Source of the DNA: Hydrogenoanaerobacterium sp032017025
GTDB lineage: Bacteria > Bacillota > Clostridia > Oscillospirales > Ruminococcaceae
Reading direction: 5' to 3'
Assembly (NCBI RefSeq): GCF_032017025.1
Contig: NZ_DALZQO010000007.1
Location: forward strand, 1-64,000
DNA: 64,000 nt
The notes under the pieces were generated by a model. That model saw nothing but the letters and a program-made list of their open reading frames with translations. It was not told where the DNA came from and did not search any database. Made by a program: the position numbers and the translations under genes. This document shows, in pieces, positions 1-8,335 of this stretch (positions within the stretch are counted from its first letter, which is position 1; the number at the start of each line of letters is the position of its first letter).

Positions 1-1010
1 AACCGTTTGCAGATGACCATAACGCCGGTTTTGCCCTCAACGGCATACTGTACTGCCTCTGCCCCGATACGGTTTGCCTCCTTGATGTCAGTACCGGAGT
101 AGAGATGAGACGCCGCCCGCTGCAGCACATTCAGCTCGACCGAGCGTACCTTGCAGCCCAGTCGTGCACGTACCAAATCTTCGAGGTATTTGCCCACACC
201 CGCAAGATAACGGTGACCGAATGCGTCGGTAAGCCCGCTCTGCGTGCTTGTGACATACTCGCCGTTTGCAAGGCGTACACCCTCAGAAACCGCAACGATA
301 ATGTTCTTTACCGTTTTGCCCAGCTCCTGCAATTTTAACAGAAAAGCTTCAGGGTCAAATACAACCTCAGGCAGATAAATGAGATGCGGCGCCGTGCAGT
401 CACCCCTGCGTGCAAGTGCCGAGGCGGCTGTGAGCCAACCCGCATTTCTGCCCATGATCTCTACAATTGTAACGGAAGCTACGTCATATACTGCGCTGTC
501 ACACGCAATTTCGGCAACGCTGGTGGCAATGTATTTTGCCGCTGAACCAAAGCCTGGGGTGTGGTCGGTACAAGGCAGGTCGTTGTCGATGGTTTTGGGT
601 ATGCCGACGCATTTGATATCCTCACCTAGCAATGTAAAGTAGGCGGAAAGCTTCTTCACAGTATCCATCGAATCGTTGCCGCCTATGTAGAAAAAATAAC
701 CAATCTCATAGCGGTGAAATATCTCCAAAATTTGCTCGTAAACCTCGTTTGGCTCCTCCGGCAGCTTAAAGCGACAGGATCCAAGCGCCATTGCGGGGGT
801 TGCCTGAAGCATCTGAAAATCTTCAACGCTGCGCAAATTCTTGCGCAAGTCAATAATGTTTTGCTTCAGTACGCCTTCAAGCCCGTTGAGGGTACCGTAA
901 ATCTCACCAATCTGTTCGCACTTCATGGCGCGCTTAATGGCACCTGCAAGAGATGCATTAATCGCGACGGTGGGCCCGCCCGACTGGCCGATTAACATGT
1001 TTTTTGACAA
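1..1010 (-). CDS. PPi-type 6-phosphofructokinase (3' end outside window)
   Basis: Phosphofructokinase family, phosphorylating fructose-6-P or a related sugar phosphate. The N-terminus reads MLIGQSGGPTVAINASLAG; GGNDSMDT and PKTIDNDL follow. Asp in the GGxDS position and Lys before TIDND are the family's marks of pyrophosphate rather than ATP use, so PPi dependence is inferred. The start is a TTG at 1010, because AGGAGG at 1020-1025 lies 9 nt upstream; the ATG at 998 would be too far away. It lies 38 nt after the GntR gene, as last visible gene of the sugar operon. The C-terminus runs off the window. Confidence 0.88.
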   Translation of the reverse strand, partial: MSKNMLIGQSGGPTVAINASLAGAIKRAMKCEQIGEIYGTLNGLEGVLKQNIIDLRKNLRSVEDFQMLQATPAMALGSCRFKLPEEPNEVYEQILEIFHRYEIGYFFYIGGNDSMDTVKKLSAYFTLLGEDIKCVGIPKTIDNDLPCTDHTPGFGSAAKYIATSVAEIACDSAVYDVASVTIVEIMGRNAGWLTAASALARRGDCTAPHLIYLPEVVFDPEAFLLKLQELGKTVKNIIVAVSEGVRLANGEYVTSTQSGLTDAFGHRYLAGVGKYLEDLVRARLGCKVRSVELNVLQRAASHLYSGTDIKEANRIGAEAVQYAVEGKTGVMVICKR

Positions 1011-1048
1011 TGAGGGAAACCTCCTATTTCATTGGTAATGCTATGCGG

Positions 1049-1768
1049 CTACTCATCAATGCAATCATCGATGTAGCTTGAAACCTTATAGGGCACGTCC
1101 ACCTCATGGCGTTCAAGGCTAACAGTCAGCCGCTTTTGCAGCTCCTCGGGTTTTTTTACGCGCAAAGCGTCAATGTATCCACGATGCTCTGAAATCATAC
1201 GCGACGCCTCCACTTTATCATCGACATAGGTTAGTCCATAAATCAATTTGTAAAATGCCAAATTATCCCATAGCATCTTAATCATTTCACATAGTCTATC
1301 CAGTCCACTGATGTTATAAATGGCAAAATGAAACTCACGATTATGGATATAGATTTGTTTTGCGCTAGGTTTTTCTACACTCATAACCTGCTCAAACCGG
1401 TTCTGAATCTCTTCAACTTCGGCAATTTGTTGGTCAGTGATGTTCTGACAGGCATAAAAGCCCGCAACAGGCTCAAGCGCCTTACGCATAATGTAAATTT
1501 GGCGTACATCACTTTTTGTCAACTTAACCACCCGCGCCCCCGCATAGGGCACCGACTCGGCAATGCCCAGCTTTTCCAGGTTTTTCAGCGCCTCGCGCAC
1601 CGGCATGCGGCTTACGCCGAGCTGCTGCGCAAGCTCTTCCGTGTTTAGCTTTTGTCCCATATGGATTTTACCGTCCATAATCCAGTCCATCAGCTGTTCC
1701 ATTACCAGGTCGGGCAAACGCTGGTGTTGAATTTTTAAAGATTCATTCTCCATGATCCTGCTCTCCAT
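1049..1768 (-). CDS. GntR-family transcriptional regulator, FCD (FadR) subfamily
   Basis: A 239-aa repressor-type regulator. The N-terminal winged helix (about residues 15-80) includes ELAQQLGVSRMPVREALKNLEKLG, split here as ELAQQLGVSRMP and VREALKNLEKLG. The C-terminal all-helical FCD ligand domain (about 90-225) carries metal-site histidines in HNREFHFAIY and EHRGYIDAL. It sits inside the operon it probably controls, and the 32-bp palindrome at 13048-13079 is the likely operator. The effector is probably a pathway sugar or sugar phosphate (inference). An internal ATG at 1753 is an alternative start. Confidence 0.9.
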   Translation of the reverse strand: MESRIMENESLKIQHQRLPDLVMEQLMDWIMDGKIHMGQKLNTEELAQQLGVSRMPVREALKNLEKLGIAESVPYAGARVVKLTKSDVRQIYIMRKALEPVAGFYACQNITDQQIAEVEEIQNRFEQVMSVEKPSAKQIYIHNREFHFAIYNISGLDRLCEMIKMLWDNLAFYKLIYGLTYVDDKVEASRMISEHRGYIDALRVKKPEELQKRLTVSLERHEVDVPYKVSSYIDDCIDE

Positions 1769-1842
1769 CTGTTATGAATTCCTGCTTCATCCGGTGGTTA
1801 CATGTAAAATATAACATCATCTAGCATTTATTGACTATTATA

Positions 1843-2445
1843 TTATAATCCAAACTTTTTTGCAATCAATTCCAAATAGGCTACCTGTGCCGTTTCTTCA
1901 ACCAGCTCTGCGGTATGCTCAGCGCTGATTGGGTCTTTGGCGACAGCCACAACGCCGTGGTCCGCCAGCAGAAACGCGGGCAGCTCGGGGCTTTCATCGA
2001 ATATTTCTTTTACCATGGGAAAATCCTCTATCCGGACCATAGGTGAGGGGATATCCAGCGTAGGGATATCCGCGCACATTTTGAGCTTGGCGTGCCAGGT
2101 CACACGCGGCAATGCTTTACGGGTGGATGCCCAGCCGATTGCATAAGGCGAATGCACATGCACCACTGCGCCCACATGAGGGCAAATGCGGTAGATGTAA
2201 CCATGCAGCAGTGCCTCGCGGGTTGGCTTGCCGTCCCCCTCTACCAGGTTGCCGTCAAAATCAGTGATGACAAAGCCGTCAGCGGTGCTGTCTTCAAACG
2301 AGCTTCCGCTTGCCTTTACAATCATCAAATTCTCATCCGGTACGCGGGCGCTCACGTTGCCTCCGCTACCTGTCTGAATCCCCCTGCGGTAGGCTCTTTT
2401 GCACGCAAGCACCAGCTCTTCTTTCAGCTTTAATAAATCCGACAT
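1843..2445 (-). CDS. class II aldolase/adducin-family protein
   Basis: 200-aa zinc-dependent class II aldolase of the FucA/AraD/OtnC type. Visible motifs are GSGGNVS, the phosphate-binding KASGSS, the zinc histidines in VVHVHSPYA and a third in LLADHGVVAV. The family includes L-fuculose-P aldolase, ribulose-P 4-epimerase and 3-oxo-tetronate-4-P decarboxylase, and sequence alone does not decide between them. Beside the RLP and the two tetrose-phosphate-type isomerases, it probably cleaves or decarboxylates a C4-C6 ketose phosphate to give DHAP. It is 27 nt downstream of the TIM-like gene. Confidence 0.85.
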   Translation of the reverse strand: MSDLLKLKEELVLACKRAYRRGIQTGSGGNVSARVPDENLMIVKASGSSFEDSTADGFVITDFDGNLVEGDGKPTREALLHGYIYRICPHVGAVVHVHSPYAIGWASTRKALPRVTWHAKLKMCADIPTLDIPSPMVRIEDFPMVKEIFDESPELPAFLLADHGVVAVAKDPISAEHTAELVEETAQVAYLELIAKKFGL

Positions 2446-2472
2446 CCTAAATCCCCCTCAATTTCACTTTAT

Positions 2473-3288
2473 TTATATAAGCGACTTAAATGATTTTTTA
2501 CGAGCAAAAAATAGCGGCATGACAGCTTGAATAATCTCGCTGAAGCTGGCTGCATTCCATGCGCTTCTTCCGATAAACAGCCCGTCGATGTTGGGCATTT
2601 GAATCAGCTCTTCGGCATTGTCGCGGTTCACACTGCCACCGTATAATATCGGAATATCAGAGCCGACTTCATAGCCGAACAACTCAACCAGAGTTTGCCG
2701 GATAACGGCATGCTTTTCGTCGGCGTATTCTTTGGTGGCGGGCACGCCGTTTACCCCAATGGCCCACACCGGCTCATAAGCGACCCACAAATTTTTCGCC
2801 TGCTCGGGGATAACGCCGTGCAGCCCTATTTTGAGCTGCATACAAAGAATTTCGTCGGAGACACCCAGCTCCTTTTGCTCTGCGGTTTCACCGATGCAAA
2901 GAAGGGGGGTAAAGCCATGGCGCAGTGCACACAGCACCTTTTTATTCTCTTGCAGGTCGGTTTCGCCCAACACATGCCTGCGCTCGCTGTGCCCGATTTC
3001 AACAATTTTAACGCCGACCTCTTTCAGCATCAGCGGAGAAATTTCACCGGTAAACTGGCCCTCATCCTCCCAACCCATGTTCTGCGCACCAAGACTGATT
3101 TTAACCGCAGGGATACACCTGCGCGCGGCGTCCAGTGTGGTAAACGACGGGATTACAAATAGCTCGAGCCGGCTGCGCGGAACTTCTGCGGTAAAGGCGT
3201 TGAGTCCCATCAAATAATCTACAGTATCCGCAATGGTTTTGTACATTTTCGTATTGGTTCCAAGGTAGATTTTATCCAAGCGCGCCAT
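2473..3288 (-). CDS. triosephosphate-isomerase-like protein, probable L-erythrulose-1-phosphate isomerase
   Basis: 271-aa TIM barrel. Catalytic positions are kept: Asn and Lys in LGTNTKMYKT (glycolytic TIM has GNWKMN), His in EIGHSERR and Glu in VAYEPVWAIG; the phosphate loop is ILYGGSVN. The altered N-terminal motif, the length (glycolytic TIM is about 250 aa) and the adjacent RpiB-like gene match the EryH/LerI branch, which converts L-erythrulose-1-P to D-erythrulose-4-P. That substrate is inferred from family and context. A housekeeping TIM would not usually sit in an inducible sugar operon. Confidence 0.85.
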   Translation of the reverse strand: MARLDKIYLGTNTKMYKTIADTVDYLMGLNAFTAEVPRSRLELFVIPSFTTLDAARRCIPAVKISLGAQNMGWEDEGQFTGEISPLMLKEVGVKIVEIGHSERRHVLGETDLQENKKVLCALRHGFTPLLCIGETAEQKELGVSDEILCMQLKIGLHGVIPEQAKNLWVAYEPVWAIGVNGVPATKEYADEKHAVIRQTLVELFGYEVGSDIPILYGGSVNRDNAEELIQMPNIDGLFIGRSAWNAASFSEIIQAVMPLFFARKKSFKSLI

Positions 3289-3305
3289 TATATCGTCTCC
3301 CCTGC

Positions 3306-3764
3306 TTATTTGAAGTTTTCGCTTTCAATTTTAACCATTTCCTCTACCTTTGGGGTGGAACTGCCATCCTTAAACTTAAGCGTAATCCACTCGCCCACAA
3401 TTTTTTTTGCAAGCTCATGGCCGATAACGCGCTCGCCCATACACAACACATTGCCATTGTTGCTGAGGATTGAGCGCTCAGCGGAAAAACTGTCGTGGCA
3501 AACCGCGGCGCGGATACCTTTGAATTTGTTTGCAGTCATCGCCATGCCAATGCCGGTGCCACACACCAGAATGCCGCGCTTGGTATAGCCGCTTTCTATA
3601 ATTTTATCACAGACTTTTTTTGCAACATTAGGGTACATGGTGGGGTCTTCCGGTGAATCGCATCCCATGTTTTCAACAGCGACGCCCTTGCTCTCTAAAA
3701 AAGAAACCAGCATTTCTTTCATTGCCACCGCCGCATTGTCACAGCCAATTACAATTGTTTTCAT
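3306..3764 (-). CDS. RpiB/LacAB-family sugar-phosphate isomerase, probable D-erythrulose-4-phosphate isomerase
   Basis: 152-aa RpiB-fold isomerase. It carries the catalytic-Cys motif LVCGTGIGMAMTANKFKGIR and the family's N-terminal VIGCDNAA. RpiB proteins interconvert aldose and ketose phosphates; the EryI/DerI subgroup makes D-erythrose-4-P from D-erythrulose-4-P. Pairing with the TIM-like gene 17 nt downstream repeats the EryH-EryI / LerI-DerI arrangement of tetritol catabolism, so that substrate is favoured over ribose-5-P (inference). Confidence 0.88.
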   Translation of the reverse strand: MKTIVIGCDNAAVAMKEMLVSFLESKGVAVENMGCDSPEDPTMYPNVAKKVCDKIIESGYTKRGILVCGTGIGMAMTANKFKGIRAAVCHDSFSAERSILSNNGNVLCMGERVIGHELAKKIVGEWITLKFKDGSSTPKVEEMVKIESENFK

Positions 3765-3794
3765 AAAAAACTCCCTTTCTTCTTGGTCTATATT

Positions 3795-5054
3795 CTACTT
3801 CCAAAATTGCAAAGCAGCTTGCAGCCCTTCGCAGGTTTTCGCCGCGGTCTCCAGAGGTACACCCTGCGCCGTCGCGTTTACTGCCGCCATAGCGGTTTGT
3901 GCGCCCACTGCCGTGCCCATGGGGTGCCCTTGTATCGCCCCGCCAATGCCGATAATGATATCCTTGCCCAAGTCTTGTTGTACACCTGCCTGGTTAATTG
4001 GAGTAACCCCGCCTCCTACGGTGGTGACGACCGGCCTGAGGCCCGCTAAGGGGAGGTTTTGTGCCTGTACTGTTTTGTAAAAGTCGAACATCGCTTCGGG
4101 GTCGCTACGGTTGGGGTACATGGTCATTACCGCATGGGCGCCCGCCAAACGCGGCAAAAGCCCAATGAAGACAGGGTTTGCAACACCTCCCTGCGCCCAG
4201 TTCATTACCCCAACGCCCGCATAATGCGCCATAATAAACAGCCTGTCGCCAAACTCCTCACAGATTTCGGCAAGCAAATCCAACCCGCCGAACACAAAGT
4301 TTACAAGGCATGCCCTCGCACCTGCGTCAATCGCCGCTTTCGCGTTTTCCCGCATTTGCTTTGGCGAACCCGAAATGTTGGGCATATATACTGTGCGCTT
4401 TCCGGTGAGCTCATAGGCGCTGTCGGTAGCCTTGTTGTAGGCTGCGACCCGCTGTACGACCGGGTTGTAGCAGGGCGAACCCAGCAGCTCGTCATCTTTT
4501 ATGAGGTCAACGCCGCCTTTGGCAACCTCATAAAACAGCTTGGCACCCTCGGTTGGTGTAAAACCCGTGCAGGGCTTGATCATATTGAGCACCAATGGGC
4601 GGTCGTACACGCCCGTCAGTTTGCGCAGTTCGTCAATTCCCTGCTTGGGGCCCGCAAAAGCGCCTGCAGCATTGCCGCACAATTCAAGATTTACCAGCTT
4701 GGTGCGCAGCGCGGTAGAAACGTCGTTACCCACCAGCGCGGTCATCATCATAGTAAAGCTGCCCGCAAAATTTGCCTGCGGAAATGCAAGCCGCAGCACA
4801 AATACCGTCTGCTCTGAGGCATCAGCACAGGGCACCGCTTCCAGCGAAATAATTCTACCCTGATAGCGCTCCACCATATTGGCTGAAATGCCGGGCACCG
4901 CAACCCAGGTGCCAATGGTTTGCCCTACTGCAAAGCCGCCCGCCTTGTTTAAGATTGTGATGTAGTCGGTGCCGTAGATAAGATAGGTTGCAATGATATA
5001 GTCCCCGCTGAGGTGCTCCGGTCGGTCGTACGGGTAAGAAAAATAGCCTAGCAT
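3795..5054 (-). CDS. RuBisCO-like protein (form IV), candidate sugar-acid-phosphate decarboxylase
   Basis: 419-aa RuBisCO large-subunit homologue. The metal-binding triad is kept in GGVDLIKDDE (K201, D203, E204 by RuBisCO numbering) and K175 is in IKPCTG, but K177 is Cys. The loop-6 segment reads MTMYPNRSDPE, with no K334, so CO2 fixation is very unlikely. Phosphate loops GGGVTP and IGGAIQGHPMG are present. Form IV proteins include DK-MTP-1-P enolase and the OiaC/OiaX enzymes of apionate catabolism; OiaC yields L-erythrulose-1-P, the substrate suggested for the neighbours. The start is the ATG at 5054, 6 nt after AGGAGG (5061-5066); upstream in-frame codons overlap the preceding gene. Confidence 0.9.
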   Translation of the reverse strand: MLGYFSYPYDRPEHLSGDYIIATYLIYGTDYITILNKAGGFAVGQTIGTWVAVPGISANMVERYQGRIISLEAVPCADASEQTVFVLRLAFPQANFAGSFTMMMTALVGNDVSTALRTKLVNLELCGNAAGAFAGPKQGIDELRKLTGVYDRPLVLNMIKPCTGFTPTEGAKLFYEVAKGGVDLIKDDELLGSPCYNPVVQRVAAYNKATDSAYELTGKRTVYMPNISGSPKQMRENAKAAIDAGARACLVNFVFGGLDLLAEICEEFGDRLFIMAHYAGVGVMNWAQGGVANPVFIGLLPRLAGAHAVMTMYPNRSDPEAMFDFYKTVQAQNLPLAGLRPVVTTVGGGVTPINQAGVQQDLGKDIIIGIGGAIQGHPMGTAVGAQTAMAAVNATAQGVPLETAAKTCEGLQAALQFWK

Positions 5055-5064
5055 AATACTCCTC

Positions 5065-6309
5065 CTAGTAAACGTAGCTTTGGTCAAGCCTGCCTCTTCG
5101 TTTTAGTTCGTCCACCATGGCATGCGCCGCACGAACACCCCAGTCTTCCTCGTTCAGATTTCCCTCTATTATCTCAACATGCACATTTTCGTTCACATTC
5201 TCTGTAATCGTTTTGATCAGAACATCATCTACTTCTTTATAGTAGAGGTTTTCGCCGGGCTTGGTGTTCTTGCGCATTCCGTTGGTGGGAATAATAAGCT
5301 TGACGCCCTCACTCGCCCGATTGAGCCTCTGAGCGAATAGCTTGCCGATTTCAGCCGCTTCATCCGGCAGAATTTTAATGTGCGCCAGCGTGGCGTTGTG
5401 CATATTGTAAACGCGCTCCTCCATCCTCGGGGGGAACTCGGATTTCGCAAAATCTATAAAATCCAGCCCACCGGTCGAGACCACCATTGGTACGCCTTGC
5501 TCGATGGGTTTAATCAGACGCTGCGCCGTGCCGTATGAGAAACCTCCCCCAAAATATTCCGAAGTGATCTCATGGGTGGTGAGGTCGAGAATTCCGTCGA
5601 GAATTCCTCCCTGTGCGAGCTGTTCCATAATAGCGCCGCCTACTCCTGTGGAATGGAATCCAATTGCTTCAATACCGATGCGTTCCAGCTCCTCCACCGC
5701 TGCGCACACCCCCGTATTGGTAACGCCCATTAACGTAATTCCCACCACCGGCTTGTCACCCTTTTGCAGCGGCCTGCCCGCGTATTGTACCAAGCCGCAT
5801 GCACAGGCACAGGCGTTGGCTATGACGGTGCGTGTAATGCTGTTGAGCCCCGTAAAATCAGAGATCGAAGGTATCACCACAATGTCCTTATCCCCCACCA
5901 CCGGGCCAAACGGCTTTTGCCCGCAGGCAATGGTGGTCGCCATCACCTTGGGGAACCCGATGGGCAACAGCTTCATAGCAGAGGTTGCCACGGTGGTGTT
6001 CTGCACCCCGCCAACCGAGAGTACACCGTCTATTTTCTGCTCTTTGTAAAGCCCCAGTACCGTCGCCTTCACTGCATCAGTGATGAGTATCATCAACTCA
6101 CCCTTGGTGCGGTCTTTCACCTCGTCCCACTTAAAGCCAACGCTTTGTACGACCTCTTCTCTTGAGATATCCGCTTCGTAAGACCTGCCAAATCCAATTG
6201 CCATATCAACCACAAGTGCCTTAACTTCTGCTTTTTTTAGACACTCTCTGATATAAGCAACCTCCTTGTACTTGGTATCGCAACTGGCAATGACTGCTAT
6301 CGTTTTCAT
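5065..6309 (-). CDS. Tm-1-like ATP-binding / UPF0261 family protein
   Basis: About 414 aa, with a two-domain Tm-1-like fold. The N-terminal domain (MKTIAVIASCDTK; GVLSVGGVQNTTVA) resembles the ATP-binding half of plant Tm-1. The C-terminal half contains GVTNTGVCAAVEEL and HSTGVGGAIMEQL. The biochemical role of this family in bacteria is not established to my knowledge. The operon has no recognisable sugar or sugar-acid kinase, so this ATP-binding protein is a candidate for that step (inference). Its stop lies 10 nt before the RLP start, so the two are probably cotranslated. Confidence 0.82.
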   Translation of the reverse strand: MKTIAVIASCDTKYKEVAYIRECLKKAEVKALVVDMAIGFGRSYEADISREEVVQSVGFKWDEVKDRTKGELMILITDAVKATVLGLYKEQKIDGVLSVGGVQNTTVATSAMKLLPIGFPKVMATTIACGQKPFGPVVGDKDIVVIPSISDFTGLNSITRTVIANACACACGLVQYAGRPLQKGDKPVVGITLMGVTNTGVCAAVEELERIGIEAIGFHSTGVGGAIMEQLAQGGILDGILDLTTHEITSEYFGGGFSYGTAQRLIKPIEQGVPMVVSTGGLDFIDFAKSEFPPRMEERVYNMHNATLAHIKILPDEAAEIGKLFAQRLNRASEGVKLIIPTNGMRKNTKPGENLYYKEVDDVLIKTITENVNENVHVEIIEGNLNEEDWGVRAAHAMVDELKRRGRLDQSYVY

Positions 6310-6334
6310 AGGCATAACGGAGAGACAAAGCGTA

Positions 6335-6391
6335 CGATATACACTTTCTGCGAAGGCAGTCGGGTAAACCTGCCTTCGCAGCCGTGTATCG
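6335..6391 (-). promoter_or_regulatory. intercistronic stem-loop in the sugar operon
   Basis: A perfect 11-bp stem (TGCGAAGGCAG at 6349-6359 with CTGCCTTCGCA at 6370-6380, 10-nt loop) is extended by an outer GTGTATCG pairing (6384-6391 with 6335-6344). It lies between the MBL gene and the UPF0261 gene. There is no adjacent U-tract, so an RNA-processing or stability element is more likely than a terminator. Confidence 0.6.
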
Positions 6392-6427
6392 CAAGGTCAC
6401 AGTCTCCCCATGACCCTCCTTATAAAG

Positions 6428-7240
6428 TTATTTTGCCGCACCGATGATTGGATTTTCTTTGATACGATCCAGCATGGTTTCATCGTGGCAGAGCAGCAGG
6501 TGGTCTGCATCCTTGGCTCTTGCTTTCTGGTAAGCGATGCTCTTCCAGCTTTCCACAATGTTGTAGAAGCGTCCGGGAGGTGTAATGTCGTAGTGCATCT
6601 CAGGGACGGGGTTCAGGTTACCGAGCACAAAGATGGAATCGCCGACGCAGATGTAGCTGTCGCCGTCCGCGCAATCCACCTCGACAGACATATGCCCCGG
6701 AGAATGCCCAAAAGATTCAAATACGCGCACGCCGGGCATAATTTCGGTTTCGCCCTCAACTGTTTTCATCTCAAGATCTGCAACGGGCGATTTTACGCCC
6801 AGAATGGGAGCCTCGTAGGATTTGTAGTACAGCGGTATTGGGTTGTTAGCAAAATCCCACTCTCTTTTATGGGCGATGAAGGTGGCATTGATAAATTTTT
6901 CAGCATAGAACACATGATCCCAGTGAAGGTGGGTAAACACCACAATATCAACATCCGAGCATTTATAGCCTGCCGACGCAAGCATACTCTCAATATCCTG
7001 CCCGGGGTCCTGCCATGAACCCGGATGATGGTACTCGTTTGCTCTCTCGGTCCAAGCCATACCGGTATCAACCAGCAGCAGCTTTTCACCGCCCTCTACC
7101 AGGTAGGTAAGCACAGGAAGCGCAACCTTTTCGTTGGGTACATCCTTTAAAAACGGTGCTGCCGAGTGATGATAATGGTATTGAAACGGATTAGTGGGCA
7201 CAAAGCCGGTATTGAGCGGCCTGATCGTTAAGTTTGACAT
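6428..7240 (-). CDS. MBL-fold metallohydrolase, lactonase-like
   Basis: 270-aa metallo-beta-lactamase-fold protein of the AHL-lactonase-like group. The dinuclear zinc motif is FTHLHWDHV, followed by FGHSPGHMSVEVD, CVGDSIF and a terminal LLCHDE. No signal peptide, so it is cytoplasmic. In a sugar importer operon the simplest role is hydrolysis of a sugar lactone or another ester intermediate (inference). RLP-linked apiose pathways pass through a lactone, although the known apionolactonase is a different family. Confidence 0.85.
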   Translation of the reverse strand: MSNLTIRPLNTGFVPTNPFQYHYHHSAAPFLKDVPNEKVALPVLTYLVEGGEKLLLVDTGMAWTERANEYHHPGSWQDPGQDIESMLASAGYKCSDVDIVVFTHLHWDHVFYAEKFINATFIAHKREWDFANNPIPLYYKSYEAPILGVKSPVADLEMKTVEGETEIMPGVRVFESFGHSPGHMSVEVDCADGDSYICVGDSIFVLGNLNPVPEMHYDITPPGRFYNIVESWKSIAYQKARAKDADHLLLCHDETMLDRIKENPIIGAAK

Positions 7241-7297
7241 ATAATCATTCCTCTTCCTTTGATTTTTACAATATAAATAAAAAAATTGTAAATAGGT

Positions 7298-8323
7298 TTA
7301 TTCAATTTTGCCGTAGTCCCTGCCCGCACTTACAAAGGCATGCAGGTTTTTTTGGGGGGTGTTCAGAGCTATCTCACAGCCTGAACCCAAAAGGAGTCTA
7401 CCTGTATCTCCGGCTTTTTCCAGCAATTCCTTTACCTTCTGCCGTATCTCGCCGGTTGTGCCAAATGCCAGCAGGGTGGGGTCGAGGTTGCCTCGGAATA
7501 TTTTTTCGGGTGAGGTTTTCGTCATCAGCTGGTTGATGTCGCAGACATGGTCAAAATCGATGACATCGGCGCCGTTTTGGCTAATGAGATCTACAATCGG
7601 CTCAATATTGCCGCAAATGTGCGTAATCGCTTTTGCGCCGCACTCTTGGATGGCCCCAACCAGCTGCTTTTCGTAGGGTAGGGCAAATTCTTCGTAGTGC
7701 GCACGCGATATCACGGTAGAGGACGCAGTGGCATGACCGTAGGCAATTCCGTCGGCACCTGCCGCAATCAGTTCCTTGGCGTACGCAATGGAAACATCGG
7801 TACAGCGCTGCAACAGCTGATGCACCGTGTCAGAGTCGGTGAGCAGACCGATTAGCAGCTCGTTTAGCGGCACAACCTGGCTCGCTACATTCAATGGGCC
7901 GTTGGTCCAGGCGATGATATACGCTTCCTGACCAATCTGCTGCTTTACCAGTTCCGTCGCACGAATGACGGTTCTCATTGGCTCGGTAGTTCTTGGGTTG
8001 GGCACCTCTACCCGCTCGAAATCTTCTATCGTTTCCATCAGATAGTGCTTAATTTCAGACGGAGCGTTTTCGGGGCGATGGTATTCGCTGCCCAGCGCCA
8101 TACCTTCGCTGGCAATATCGGTATGTAGCGCAACACCGTCCCATCCAAAGGTACGGTAGGCGGTAATGCAGGCCTTTGCCATGCATTCAGGGTCTGTCAT
8201 ATAATCGATTACCCGCATGTCATCACAGACTATGGTGTTGGCAAAGGCAATCTTTGGAAAAATCGGCACGGTATCGGGCTTTTGCCCGCCGAGTACCGCT
8301 ATTACTCTTTCGCGTGAATTCAT
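7298..8323 (-). CDS. uroporphyrinogen-decarboxylase-superfamily protein, MtaA/CmuA-like
   Basis: 341-aa URO-D-fold TIM barrel. It lacks a heme-pathway context and instead has the zinc signature of methylcobamide methyltransferases: His and Cys in ITHICGNIEPIVD and a later Cys in LLLGSGCEIAL. Such proteins move methyl groups to or from corrinoids or thiols, so a role in demethylating an O-methylated substrate is possible, but no corrinoid protein is encoded nearby. It lies 12 nt after the second permease gene, so it is operonic. The function in this pathway is unknown. Confidence 0.82.
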   Translation of the reverse strand: MNSRERVIAVLGGQKPDTVPIFPKIAFANTIVCDDMRVIDYMTDPECMAKACITAYRTFGWDGVALHTDIASEGMALGSEYHRPENAPSEIKHYLMETIEDFERVEVPNPRTTEPMRTVIRATELVKQQIGQEAYIIAWTNGPLNVASQVVPLNELLIGLLTDSDTVHQLLQRCTDVSIAYAKELIAAGADGIAYGHATASSTVISRAHYEEFALPYEKQLVGAIQECGAKAITHICGNIEPIVDLISQNGADVIDFDHVCDINQLMTKTSPEKIFRGNLDPTLLAFGTTGEIRQKVKELLEKAGDTGRLLLGSGCEIALNTPQKNLHAFVSAGRDYGKIE

Positions 8324-8335
8324 GAGTGTACCTCC

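Noticed and set aside
1798..1807. TTACATGTAA palindrome upstream of the GntR gene as a second operator
   Set aside because: Too short and unlike the 32-bp palindrome at the operon promoter.
2473..3288. Glycolytic triosephosphate isomerase
   Set aside because: The N-terminal motif is TNTKMYK instead of NWKMN, and the gene sits in an inducible operon beside an RpiB-like partner.
4059..4817. 252-codon plus-strand open frame
   Set aside because: Antisense to the RLP gene, with no family resemblance and no ribosome site.
3795..5054. True CO2-fixing RuBisCO
   Set aside because: K334 of loop 6 and K177 are missing, and there is no phosphoribulokinase or small subunit nearby.
7298..8323. HemE uroporphyrinogen decarboxylase
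   Set aside because: No heme genes nearby, and the zinc motif is that of methyltransferase relatives.
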